A DNA stretch of 64,000 nt, taken from contig OY969917.1 of the NCBI GenBank assembly GCA_963704565.1, positions 992,001 through 1,056,000 of the forward strand, read 5' to 3'. Below are positions 55,005 through 63,100 of the stretch, piece after piece. The position numbers were made by a program, and so were the translations under genes. Positions within the stretch are counted from its first letter, which is position 1. The number at the start of each line of letters is the position of its first letter. The notes beneath the pieces are model-generated. The model had not been told where the DNA came from. It was given only the letters and a program-made list of their open reading frames with translations, and searched no databases. The stretch is from Rhodoblastus sp963704565 (lineage in GTDB: Bacteria; Pseudomonadota; Alphaproteobacteria; Rhizobiales; Beijerinckiaceae).

Positions 55005-55611
55005 TCGAATCCTCCCCTCGGACCTTCCTCGGCCGACACTGGCGGCCGGCATTCTCGGGTCGGCTCGCGTCGCGAGAGGCAGTCTGCATCGGTTTGGCCT
55101 TCCAGGCAATCACCAACACAGGCAAGACAGGCGCGCCGGGCCAGCGGGCGCGTTGACGTCAAGGGGGCGAGACCGCTATTTCGGGCGAACGCGAATTCAA
55201 AACCCTTCCGGCGAGCGCCGCACCGATTTTGCGTTCGATGACAGGATGATCCCGAGCGTCTTCTTCACAAACGGCTTGAGATATTTGGCCTTGCAATCGG
55301 GTTTACGGGGTTACACCTCCAGTACTAAATCCCCTTTTTCCGCCCCATTTTTGGCGGGCGCGCGCATTGCGGGCAAATTGATAACATCGCGCAAAAATGG
55401 GATTTAATGCTGCTCCTCCCATTTGTTGGCCGCCTTGCCGACTTGGACGATTTAGTCGGCGATGACGCGCCGTCCCTCGATCCGCCCGCGGTCGCAGTCA
55501 AGATGAGTAGTTTCCGAACCTGTCCTGGCGGTCGGCGCGTCTGATAATGTTCCATTCGTTGCAGGTCTGCAGAGCCAATTCGGGGGCGCAGCAAGCGAAT
55601 GGAGTTTAGTC
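55005..55611. other. Accessory gap with a MITE-like repeat
   Basis: About 600 bases without a supported gene. The notable content is the palindromic repeat at 55321-55411. The rest may be promoter of the minus-strand methyltransferase and of the His/Tyr-rich gene at 55612. Confidence 0.5.
55321..55411. repeat. MITE-like 91-bp repeat, copy A
   Basis: Ends AGTACTAAATCCC and GGGATTTAATGCT form an imperfect terminal inverted repeat (10 of 13). The internal CCCTTTTTCCGCCCCATTTT followed by GGCGGGC is shared almost base for base with copy B at 56157-56250, same orientation. Confidence 0.7.
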
Positions 55612-55899
55612 ATGAAAAACCGGTTGACCTTAGCCGTTGGCTTTCTTGTCGCTCTCTCAATGCCTCTCGCCGCGCAGGCTCAGGGCGTGATCCAGGGTGG
55701 TGAGCAAGGCGCCGCCGAAGGTGGACGCGCCGCTGGTCCGGTTGGCGCGGCGGTCGGCGGCGTGGTCGGCGGAGTGACCGGTGGCGTTGTCGGCGGCGTC
55801 ACAGGCGTGGTAGGAGCGCCTCGGCGCCATTACTATCGCCACCATTATTATCACCACCACCACCATTATTATCACCACCACCACCACTATTATCACTAG
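55612..55899 (+). CDS. Exported glycine-zipper protein with His/Tyr-rich tail
   Basis: 95 residues. GGAG lies upstream of the ATG. Signal peptide (MKNRLTLAVGFLVALSMPLAAQAQ in outline), then a glycine-zipper stretch (GAAVGGVVGGVTGGVVGGVT) that could insert in or lie on a membrane, then a C-terminal tail of 23 residues made almost only of His and Tyr (HHYYHHHHHYYHHHHHYYH). The tail could bind Ni, Cu or Zn. The tail is encoded by CAC/CAT and TAT repeats, so length variation by slippage is likely. Function unknown. Confidence 0.75.
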   Translation: MKNRLTLAVGFLVALSMPLAAQAQGVIQGGEQGAAEGGRAAGPVGAAVGGVVGGVTGGVVGGVTGVVGAPRRHYYRHHYYHHHHHYYHHHHHYYH

Positions 55900-55913
55900 C
55901 CGGCGCCGGAATT

Positions 55914-56117
55914 TCAGAAGGCGCTATTGAAGCCTTTAAAAGCGCCAGACGAAGAAACGCCGGCAAGCCGACGCCACATGGTGAGCAGCCCTCGGTTGAC
56001 GCCATTGCGGCGCGCGACTTCCGAAATATTCACGTCAGGATCGGCGCTTTCGGCGACGATCCGCGCCTTTTTCCATTGCTCCATGCGCGTGGCTCTGTCC
56101 ACCGCCTGTGACGGCAT
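55914..56117 (-). pseudogene. IS66-type TnpA (orfA) fragment
   Basis: A 67-residue frame with the helix-turn-helix block ARIVAESADPDVNISEVARR and NGVNRGLLTMWRR, the hallmark of the IS66-family small accessory protein TnpA. The frame ends soon after the HTH, and no tnpB or tnpC is nearby, so it is a remnant. It lies between the two MITE-like repeats. Confidence 0.7.
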
Positions 56118-56156
56118 CGACACGCCGATACGATTGGGATGGGGTTGTGGATGACA

Positions 56157-56250
56157 CGTTACTAAATCCCCTTTTTCCGCCCCATTTTTGGCGGGCGGCG
56201 CGCATCGCGGGCAAAACCATATAATCACGCTAAATAGAGATTTAGTAACG
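56157..56250. repeat. MITE-like 94-bp repeat, copy B
   Basis: Bounded by a perfect 12-bp terminal inverted repeat, CGTTACTAAATC (56157-56168) and GATTTAGTAACG (56239-56250). The left half matches copy A (55321-55411) closely, the right half less well. The remaining gap up to 56572 holds no gene. Confidence 0.75.
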
Positions 56251-56572
56251 TTTCACCGTAACCCACCGCAACCCCGTAACCCGGAACCATGATTGCGACT
56301 TATCGCGATCATGGAATCCCTCGCGCAGGCCACAGGGCGCCGATAGGCGCCCTTCACTCGAAAGGCTTTCGGGCGCAATCGCGGCCAACCAAATCTGTGG
56401 GATTTGGCATGAGTAGATTCCGAAGCTTGCTCCGCGCGCGATCGCCAAATTATACTTAAACTGTTAGTCCTGAATGAACCGCGTTGAATTTCGAAACGTT
56501 TCAATCCTATCTTGGATGCGAAAACGACACAATGAAAACCCGCCTTGGGCGCTAAACGAAAAGGAGAAAATC

Positions 56573-56713
56573 ATGGGCCTTATTCTGCTCATTGTCATTT
56601 TGGTCTTGGTTTTTGGTGGCGGCGGTTTTTATTACGGAGGCCCGTATCACTATTATGGCGGCGGGCTCAGCTTGGTGCTTCTGATTGTTTTGCTGTATCT
56701 TCTGTTCAGATGA
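56573..56713 (+). CDS. Small two-helix membrane protein, DUF3309-like
   Basis: 46 residues. AAGGAG stands six bases before the ATG at 56573. Two hydrophobic helices (LILLIVILVLVFGGGG and LSLVLLIVLLYLLFR) flank a Gly/Tyr/His turn (FYYGGPYHYYGGG). This is the layout of DUF3309 proteins, small membrane proteins frequent in Rhizobiales, of unknown function, often stress-related. Confidence 0.7.
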   Translation: MGLILLIVILVLVFGGGGFYYGGPYHYYGGGLSLVLLIVLLYLLFR

Positions 56714-57308
56714 CGCAACGACATCCCGCCAGATGCAGGATTATAGCTTTGGCCCTTGAAAAGGACTGATAGTATCCGCGCCGGCCGGCGCGGCGCCTTT
56801 GCTTCCGACGAGTCGGAAGCAAAGGCCAAGGGTGTTATTGAATCGTTCTGCGCGGCGGCGACCGACAGCGGCGGCGCAATCCGTCGAATGTCGACGAGAG
56901 TCAATGCGAGATAATCGAGAAATCCGAGATGGGATTCGTCGTTGAAGTTCACGTCGTAGAGCGCGTTTTCCGCAGAAATCTGTTCGCCGAGATCCTGGTG
57001 TTGATCGCGGAACCCGATCGTCGCCGTCACGTCAGCAGCTTGAGGCGTTCGGTGTTGCGCGTTCCGACAAAAACCACGAGAGAGCTGCGCCTTGATGACG
57101 GAAAACACGCCACATATCGGCTCTCCACGGGGATCAGGCACGCTGCCAACCGCATTGGCGGCCAACCGACGGCCTTCCGATTTGCAAATCGCCGACGGCG
57201 GACGGAGACTTGGCTGAACCAGGGCCTTTATCTGGAGAATGTCGGTTCAACTGCGCCCCAGGGAGAATTGTCCTGTCTTCCGGGCGCTAAATCAAGGGAG
57301 CCAATATC
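56714..57308. other. 595-base gap with a 15-bp hairpin
   Basis: Contains a near-perfect palindrome at 56795-56826 (CCTTTGCTTCCGAC, GA, GTCGGAAGCAAAGG core). Open frames on both strands lack starts with ribosome sites. A minus-strand stretch (QDLGEQISAENALYDVNFND) reads protein-like and may be part of a decayed gene, but I cannot support one. Confidence 0.45.
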
Positions 57309-57764
57309 ATGAAGACATTGACCCACGCCATTCCACCCCTCGCCGTGGCCTTTGTCTGGGCGCTGGCCGCGGCGCCCGCCGTCGCCGCGCCGGCCCGCGC
57401 CGACCCCGCCGCGCAACTCGACAAAATTTGTGGCGCCAAAGCCGCCGCGCCGCAAACCGAGGCGGTTTCCGGCGATCTTGAAAAGGCGCTGCTGCTCAGC
57501 GACGATCAGAAAAAGGCGCTGCAGGCCTATCGTGACGCCAAGACCAAGGCCGTGGCCGACGCAAAGGTCAAGCTCTGCGCCGATCGGCCGGATGTCACGA
57601 CTTTCGCCGGCGGCCTGGCTTTCAGCGAAAATCTGCTGGAAACCCGCCTCGACATAGTGCGGACGCTCGACGCGCAGTTGCTGGCTTTCTACAACGGCCT
57701 CAATACCGAGCAGAAGACCAAATTCGACCAGTTGCGCCAGCAGGCGCCGCGCCGGCGGCGCTGA
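57309..57764 (+). CDS. Spy/CpxP-family (LTxxQ) periplasmic protein
   Basis: 151 residues. Signal peptide with cleavage near residue 26-31, then a helical domain with two LTxxQ-type motifs: LLLSDDQKKALQAY (about 62-75) and LNTEQKTKFDQLR (about 131-143). Spy/CpxP proteins are periplasmic chaperones or stress sensors, sometimes metal-linked. One cysteine pair (ICGAK, KLCADR) may form a disulfide. The basic tail RRRR is unusual. Followed after 22 bases by the Gly/His-rich gene. Confidence 0.82.
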   Translation: MKTLTHAIPPLAVAFVWALAAAPAVAAPARADPAAQLDKICGAKAAAPQTEAVSGDLEKALLLSDDQKKALQAYRDAKTKAVADAKVKLCADRPDVTTFAGGLAFSENLLETRLDIVRTLDAQLLAFYNGLNTEQKTKFDQLRQQAPRRRR

Positions 57765-57786
57765 CCGGCAGGCACAGGAGGCTCAG

Positions 57787-58437
57787 ATGACAAGTAGATT
57801 CATCGCAGCTCTGGCCGCAGGCGCGCTGCTCGCCCCGACGCCCGCCCAGGCCCTGCCGCTCGACCCGCCCGGCCTGCGCGCCGCGGCGCCGGCTTCGCCG
57901 GTGGAACCGATCCGCTACCGGCATCGTTATCGCCATGATCATGGCGGCGGCGGGGGCGGCTCAGCCGCCGCGCTGGCGGTCGCAGGCCTGCTGGCGCCGG
58001 TCTGGGATGACGGCTGGCTCTACGGCTATGACGAAGACCCGTTCTGCCTCTATGGCTGCGGCTATGGCTGGGGCGGATTCCCCGACTGGGAGCCGTTCGC
58101 CGCGCTGTTTTTCGTTCCCTTCTTGTTTTATGGGCTCGATTACGGCGGTTACGGCTATGGCGGATATGGCTACGGCGGATACGGCTACGGCGGCGGCGAT
58201 CGCTTCGCCGGCGATCGCTTCGCTGGCGCCCATCGGCGTTCCGCCGGCCGTCATTATGGCGGCTTCCATCATCACGCCGGCGCCCATCACCTTGGCGCCC
58301 ATCACTTTGGCGGCTTTCACCACGGCGGCGGTCACTTTGGCGGTTTCCACGGCGGTGGTCACTTTGGCGGTTTCCACGGCGGCGGCCACGGCGGCGGCGG
58401 CGGCCATGGCGGCCACGGTCACGGCGGGCGCCATTGA
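57787..58437 (+). CDS. Exported Gly/His/Tyr-rich low-complexity protein
   Basis: 216 residues, GGAGG at normal distance. Signal peptide, a short HRYRHDHGG region, a hydrophobic segment, DDGWLYGYDEDPFCLYGCGY with two cysteines, a hydrophobic AALFFVPFLFYGLDY, then repeats of GGYGYGGYGYGG and a 70-residue tail of HHHAGAHHLGAHHFGGFHHG type. Such His-rich tails bind transition metals in other proteins; here this is inferred. Probably cotranscribed with the Spy-like gene. Confidence 0.75.
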   Translation: MTSRFIAALAAGALLAPTPAQALPLDPPGLRAAAPASPVEPIRYRHRYRHDHGGGGGGSAAALAVAGLLAPVWDDGWLYGYDEDPFCLYGCGYGWGGFPDWEPFAALFFVPFLFYGLDYGGYGYGGYGYGGYGYGGGDRFAGDRFAGAHRRSAGRHYGGFHHHAGAHHLGAHHFGGFHHGGGHFGGFHGGGHFGGFHGGGHGGGGGHGGHGHGGRH

Positions 58438-58769
58438 CGGAAAAGGCCGGAATTCCGATCGGCAACGGGTTCCGGCGACATGGACTGTCTCCGTCACCTG
58501 TGTCATGTCTGGACGGCGCCCCTTGATCAAGGGTTTTCTTGGCGTGCTGTGAACGTCTCGGGTGCGGTCATGTCTTCGGCCTGTTGACGCGGGTTTTTAT
58601 CGCCGCTGGCCCTGATGGATCGTCCGCCTGGCTCTTTGCCTCAATCACCGTATCGCGCTCGCATTGGCGCCGACACTACATCAGGCTTCCGAGCCTTTCC
58701 GTGGTTCACATCACCCCTTGGTCACCCTCGATTGCGTTTCGCCTTGCGGCGAAAACCCTGTGGCCGGCG
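58438..58769. other. Non-coding side of the IS110-type element
   Basis: 330 bases without a gene. From about 58500 it belongs to the IS110-type element (3' side of the transposase). In the IS1111 group this side carries the non-coding recombination guide (bridge) RNA; whether one is made here cannot be shown from sequence alone. Confidence 0.5.
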
Positions 58770-59918
58770 TCAGGCGGCGGCCTGCCGCCCGACGTAAACG
58801 CCGCCGCGCGCCAGCAGCGCGAAGACGATGCGCGCCAGCTTGTTGGCCAGCGCCACCGCCGTCAGCTTGAACTTGTATTTGGCGTCCTTGCGCTCCAGCA
58901 GCCGATCGGCCCAGACGCGCAGGGCGTCGCTATGGCCCTTGCGATGGCACAGCACCGCGCAGGCCCCGACCACCAGCAATTTGCGCAAGTAACGGTCGCC
59001 CATTTTCGAGATGCGGCCGAGCTTCTCCTTGCCGCCGCTCGAATATTGGCGCGGCACAAGGCCGAGAAAAGCAGCGAACTCGCGGCCGGAGGCGAAGGCG
59101 CCGATGTCTTGCACGGTCGCAACGACCGCCGAAGCCGTGACCGGCCCGACGCCGGGAATGGTCATCAGCCGCCGCGCCCTCTCGTCGGTCTCGATCAGCG
59201 CCTCGATCTCGGCTCCGATCCGGTCGATTTCCTCATCGAGCGCGTCGATCTGGCGAGCCAGCGGCGCCAGCGCCGCGCGCACGCAATCGGCGACGACGAT
59301 CTCGCCGTTTTCGTCGCAGCCCTCGGCGGCCATGCGTTTGAGCACATAGGCGTTTTGCGCGCCTTGCGCCGCGACGACGCCGATTTCCGCCAGATGCCCG
59401 CGCAGCGCATTGAGGAGTTGCGTGCGCTGGCCGACCAGCAACTCGCGCGCGCGGTGGCGCATCAATTGCGCCTGGTTGTCGACCGAGCGCACCGGCACGA
59501 AGCGCATGTTCGGCCGCCCCAAGGCCTCGCAGATCGCCGCGGCGTCGGCGGCGTCGTTCTTGTTGCGCCGAACGAAAGGCTTCACATAGGCGGGCGGGAT
59601 CAGCTTGACCGAAAAGCCAAGCCCGATCAGCTCGCGCGCCCAATGATGCGCCGAGCTGCAAGCCTCCATGCCGACAAGGCACGGCGGAAGCGAGGCGAAA
59701 AATTGCAAAAGCTGCCCGCGCCGGACAGGCTTGGCGACGATGACCGCACCTTGCGCGTCAATTGCATGCACCTGAAACACGTTCTTGGCGAGGTCGAGAC
59801 CAACTTGCGTGACAGAAGAAAGATTCTTGATAGACTTACCCATGGACGGCGCTCCATCTGACGGTTGTTTCATCGACCACCATCATGGCACATCGATGCC
59901 GCTTCGGGGCGCCGTCCA
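58510..59918. mobile_element. IS110/IS1111-type insertion sequence
   Basis: Perfect 13-bp inverted repeat TGGACGGCGCCCC (58510-58522) and GGGGCGCCGTCCA (59906-59918) around one transposase gene. The outer tips probably extend to about 58500 and 59928, judging by the solo end at 54145 and the relic at 16257. Subterminal inverted repeats and a long 3' non-coding segment (about 250 bases) with a short 5' one are IS1111-group features. Confidence 0.75.
58770..59873 (-). CDS. IS110-family (DEDD) transposase
   Basis: 367 residues. The N-terminal RuvC-like DEDD domain has VGLDLAKNVFQVHAID, VGMEACSSAHHWAR and KNDAADAAAICEA. The C-terminal Tnp20 domain has MTIPGVGPVTASAVVA and FASGREFAAFLGLVPRQYSS, with the catalytic serine region. 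The frame is complete; a Met at codon 11 is an alternative start. Also called a recombinase, as IS110 elements move without DDE chemistry. Confidence 0.93.
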   Translation of the reverse strand: MKQPSDGAPSMGKSIKNLSSVTQVGLDLAKNVFQVHAIDAQGAVIVAKPVRRGQLLQFFASLPPCLVGMEACSSAHHWARELIGLGFSVKLIPPAYVKPFVRRNKNDAADAAAICEALGRPNMRFVPVRSVDNQAQLMRHRARELLVGQRTQLLNALRGHLAEIGVVAAQGAQNAYVLKRMAAEGCDENGEIVVADCVRAALAPLARQIDALDEEIDRIGAEIEALIETDERARRLMTIPGVGPVTASAVVATVQDIGAFASGREFAAFLGLVPRQYSSGGKEKLGRISKMGDRYLRKLLVVGACAVLCHRKGHSDALRVWADRLLERKDAKYKFKLTAVALANKLARIVFALLARGGVYVGRQAAA

Positions 59919-60048
59919 CCCCATCACCGGAAGCCGTTTCACAATTCCGGCCGGACTGGTGTACGCTCGGGGTGCGCACGACGCCGGAGTTGGTCGCGCC
60001 AACATGGCTTTTTCCTTGCCGTAAAATGGCAAGACCCGAGGAATTTCC

Positions 60049-60777
60049 ATGCCGTTCAAGCGATTGAAGTCGTCCGTCGAGAACCTCTACAACAAGGCGA
60101 CGAACTCCGAGTCCTTCAGTTCGATACAGAAGCTGGCCTCCGACGCCGGCACCGCCATCGCCGACAAGGCGACGTCGATTTCGCAGGCCGTTTCCGACCG
60201 CCTCAAGAACGGGAAGGTCGATTCTGACGGCGCCGCAGCGCCGGAAGAGGACGCCTCCGAGAACTACGAGACGATGGCGGCCCTCAAGCCGATCCAGAAG
60301 CTCGTGTCCGAGGCAGGGACGGCGATGAACGAAAAGGCGCGGACCCTGCTCGACAGCGACATCCCCGAGCTGCTAGGCGCCGCCGGTGGGGTCGGGGTCG
60401 GTGCGGCGGCCGGCGCCGGCATCCTGACCGCCGCTTCGGCAAGCGGCGCCGCCGGAGCGGCTGCCTTGACCTCTGGTCTGGCGACCGCCGGATCGATTGT
60501 CGGCGGGGGAATGCTGGCGGGGATCGGCGTCGTGGCGGCTCCGGCCGTCGTCCTTGGCGTCGCCGGCGTTTTGGCCGTTGGACGCCGCAACAGGAACAAG
60601 CTGTTCGAGGCCAAAGAGGCGCTTCTGCATGAGGCGCTGCGGAAACGGGATGCGCTGCTGACCGAACTCCATGCAACGAATTCTGCGAACCACGAGCGCG
60701 TCGCGTACCTCACGAGTTTGGTCGCCCAGCTGCAAGCGGCGGTGGAGAACCTCCAGTCAGACCTGCGCGCCGAATGA
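60049..60777 (+). CDS. Unknown glycine-zipper protein, module gene 1
   Basis: 242 residues, family not recognised. The N-terminal 100 residues are hydrophilic and contain two similar units (SIQKLASDAGTAIADKA and PIQKLVSEAGTAMNEKA, near 25 and 83). Then comes a 70-residue hydrophobic Gly/Ala-rich stretch with glycine-zipper spacing (GAAGGVGVGAAAGAGILTAA), able to form two or three membrane helices, then RRNRNK and a C-terminal coiled coil. No signal peptide. It overlaps the next start as ATGA. The layout resembles pore-forming or membrane-scaffold proteins, but I do not assign a function. Confidence 0.75.
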   Translation: MPFKRLKSSVENLYNKATNSESFSSIQKLASDAGTAIADKATSISQAVSDRLKNGKVDSDGAAAPEEDASENYETMAALKPIQKLVSEAGTAMNEKARTLLDSDIPELLGAAGGVGVGAAAGAGILTAASASGAAGAAALTSGLATAGSIVGGGMLAGIGVVAAPAVVLGVAGVLAVGRRNRNKLFEAKEALLHEALRKRDALLTELHATNSANHERVAYLTSLVAQLQAAVENLQSDLRAE

Positions 60778-62135
60778 CCGCCGAGACCGACAAGGCCGCC
60801 CTTCGCGTTCTCGCCGTGCAGGGCGAGGCCCTTGATCGCAATCTCGCGAAAGCCGAGGCGACCGCTAAGACAGCGGACGCTGCCATCGAGAACGCCGAGA
60901 GGCTGCTGGCGAGCGTTGGCCAGCCCCTGCCTGTTCGGAAAGCCTCCGCTGGCACTTCGCTCCCGATGCGGACGCCCCGTCTTCGCACGTGGGATGAGAT
61001 CGCCGCCGAAGCGCGCGTGATGCAGCCGGAGAAGGTTTCCTTCGCGGACATCCTCAGTCCTGCCGACGTCGCGGCGGCCACGGGCAACCTGTCCCGCTGG
61101 AAGGAAGAGTTTTCAGGCCTGCATCGGCTCACCCAGTTCGACTACGCCGTCGCCGGGGCGGCTGGACTTTTCGCCGGGCTTGCCGACATTCTGCTCGTTC
61201 AGGTTCCCCGACATCCCGGCTTCCTCGGCAGCTCCGCGGCCGAGGGAGGCTGGCTCTCAAATGTCATCAAGGAGAAGTTCGGAGACCTTTTGCCGGACGA
61301 CACGATTCGGGAATTGGAACGCGACTACAAGGTGCCCTATGACCCTTCCACAAGCCAACGCCTCGACGTGAAAGTCGAGGGGCTTGGACCGCGAACTCAT
61401 CGCATGTCGTCATTGGGCCACGACCCTGTTCTCGGCTGGTTCTTCGGTGTTCGCGACATCATAACTGGAAGCTTCTCAGCCATAGGCTCCGACGGGCGTC
61501 TGGTGATCCAGTCCGTGGCCGGATGGGAGCCGACCGAGTACGGCGTCGGATTGTTCGTTAAGATACTGGAGGCGTTTCAGTCGGTCGCCGGCCACATGTT
61601 GTCAGACGTCGCCACCAAGGCGGGCCTGCCGCCCCCGCTGTTTGGACTGCTCCAGTTCCTCCAAATGGGCGGCATCGGAGACCACTCCATCGCCGACATC
61701 GCGCGGGGCATGTACCGAAGGGGGTATGACTTGAGACACTTCCTGGCGGGTGGCGTCACCGTGATGATCGTCGAGGTTTTCGTTCGAACGGCGTGGACGG
61801 TACGCGAACTGTCCGAGGGGAAGTCGCTCATGGATGCGTTGCCCGTATCCAGCCGAAGGCTGCAAAGCGGCCTCTTCCTGTCCCACACTGTGGCGACCGC
61901 AATCAACGCCGGAAAGGTCGCCGTCATGCAGAATCCGCTGTCACTCAACTGGGCGCAATGGCTGATGTTTTTTCGCTATGTCCTTCCGCAGGCGCACTGG
62001 CTACTCGTCGGGCGGCCCGAGGCCAAGGCGGCGTTCGTACGGGAGAAGCTGGAAGCATCCTGGGGCGGCCTTGATGCGGACCTAACGACGGTGTGGGCCG
62101 ACGCATTCGGCTCCGAGTACCGCGCGATCCTTTAG
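60774..62135 (+). CDS. Unknown 453-residue protein, module gene 2
   Basis: Family not recognised. N-terminal 45 residues form a coiled coil (LAKAEATAKTADAAIENAER). A hydrophobic helix lies at about 125-145 (YAVAGAAGLFAGLADILLV), and more hydrophobic segments come later (HFLAGGVTVMIVEVFV and WAQWLMFFRYVLPQ). HRMSSLGHDPVLGWFFGVRD and SLMDALPVSS look like conserved blocks. It is translationally coupled to gene 1. No nuclease, ATPase or kinase motif is visible. Codon use is less GC-biased than in the housekeeping genes, and it adjoins an IS element, suggesting acquisition as a unit. Confidence 0.75.
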   Translation: MTAETDKAALRVLAVQGEALDRNLAKAEATAKTADAAIENAERLLASVGQPLPVRKASAGTSLPMRTPRLRTWDEIAAEARVMQPEKVSFADILSPADVAAATGNLSRWKEEFSGLHRLTQFDYAVAGAAGLFAGLADILLVQVPRHPGFLGSSAAEGGWLSNVIKEKFGDLLPDDTIRELERDYKVPYDPSTSQRLDVKVEGLGPRTHRMSSLGHDPVLGWFFGVRDIITGSFSAIGSDGRLVIQSVAGWEPTEYGVGLFVKILEAFQSVAGHMLSDVATKAGLPPPLFGLLQFLQMGGIGDHSIADIARGMYRRGYDLRHFLAGGVTVMIVEVFVRTAWTVRELSEGKSLMDALPVSSRRLQSGLFLSHTVATAINAGKVAVMQNPLSLNWAQWLMFFRYVLPQAHWLLVGRPEAKAAFVREKLEASWGGLDADLTTVWADAFGSEYRAIL

Positions 62136-62500
62136 GGACAGTGAGCGACGAAGGCGAAAGCCTGCCTCCAATGCGTCGCGACTCTTGACGCCTTATGCGG
62201 AAATGGGGCTAGGCTGACAGTGCTTTAATTGACGCAGAAAGCACAATGCATCAGCTTTCGGAGAGGGGGCCGTGTCGCCCGCGTCGGGTTTCCCATCATG
62301 TCATGCAACGCGCAATGGAGAGGCGCGGAAGTTTTTCGCGTTGCGGCGCGCGATCGGATCGGCGCGGCGGCGGCCATTGCGAAGGACGGTCCTGTCGCCG
62401 ACAAGCCGCAGGTGATCCGTATCGAGCGGGAATGACTTTCAGGCTTGACGCCGCGCAAGTTTGTTCCTAATTTGTTCACTTCTTCGCTACGGGGGATTCC
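62136..62500. other. Gap before GST-recJ
   Basis: 365 bases. A 68-codon frame from a TTG at 62229 (containing ARDRIGAAAAIAKDG) is possible but has no clear ribosome site, so I do not call it. The last 40 bases hold the LexA-type box. Confidence 0.5.
62463..62477 (+). promoter_or_regulatory. Candidate LexA (SOS) box
   Basis: GTTCCTAATTTGTTC, an exact GTTC-N7-GTTC direct repeat with an AT-rich spacer, the LexA operator of alphaproteobacteria. It lies 24 bases before the GST start and upstream of recJ. Confidence 0.55.
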
Positions 62501-63100
62501 ATGCGGCTGTTCTGGGCGCCCAATACGCGATCGCTGCGCGCTCTGTGGATGCTGGAGGAAATCGGCGCGCCCTATGAGCGCGTGCTGGTGGATTTGAAGG
62601 CGGGCGCCCAGCACCGGCCGGACTATCACGCCATCAACCCGATGGAGAAAGTCCCGGCGCTTCAGGATGGCGAGGCCTGCGTCGCGGAATCGGGCGCGAT
62701 CATCGCTTATCTGGCCGAGAAATTCCCGGAAAGCGAGTTGGCCCCGCCGATCGGCGCGCCGACGCGCGGGCGTTTTTTGCAATGGCTGTTCTTTTCGGGC
62801 TCGTGCATCGAGGGCGCGATCGCCGAGAAATTCACCAAGGCCCAGATGCCGGAACATATGGCGGGCTTTGGGTCTTTCGACAAGGTTTTCAATGTGCTGG
62901 AAGAAGTTCTCTCTTCAACGCCTTATCTTCTGGGCGAAAAATTTTCCGCCGCCGACGTGCTGATCGGCGCCGATCTCCATTTCACCATCAATGTCTTCAA
63001 AATGCTGGAGCCGCGCCCGGTCTTCGCCGCCTATTTAGAGCGTTGCCAGTCGCGTCCGGCTTTTCTGCGCGCGGCGAAAATCAATTCCGATGGAGTCTGA
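62501..63100 (+). CDS. Glutathione S-transferase family protein
   Basis: 199 residues: N-terminal thioredoxin-like domain (LFWAPNTRSLRALWMLEE with the likely activating Ser/Asn, then NPMEKVPALQDGE and VAESGAIIAYLAEKF) and C-terminal helical domain (STPYLLGEKFSAADVLIGAD). GGGGG lies six bases ahead of the ATG. Substrate unknown. Its 3' end overlaps recJ by 11 bases, so the two are cotranscribed, and a candidate SOS box precedes them. Confidence 0.92.
   Translation: MRLFWAPNTRSLRALWMLEEIGAPYERVLVDLKAGAQHRPDYHAINPMEKVPALQDGEACVAESGAIIAYLAEKFPESELAPPIGAPTRGRFLQWLFFSGSCIEGAIAEKFTKAQMPEHMAGFGSFDKVFNVLEEVLSSTPYLLGEKFSAADVLIGADLHFTINVFKMLEPRPVFAAYLERCQSRPAFLRAAKINSDGV

Noticed and set aside
55838..55897. 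Short tandem repeats that might suggest a CRISPR or satellite
   Set aside because: They are CAC/CAT and TAT codons of the His/Tyr tail; no spacer-repeat structure.
58140..58435. Tandem-like GGC-TAC and CAC-GGC repeats
   Set aside because: Low-complexity codons of the Gly/His-rich protein, not a separate repeat locus.
62229..62435. 68-codon frame before the GST gene
   Set aside because: TTG start without ribosome site; competing frames on the same stretch are equally long.
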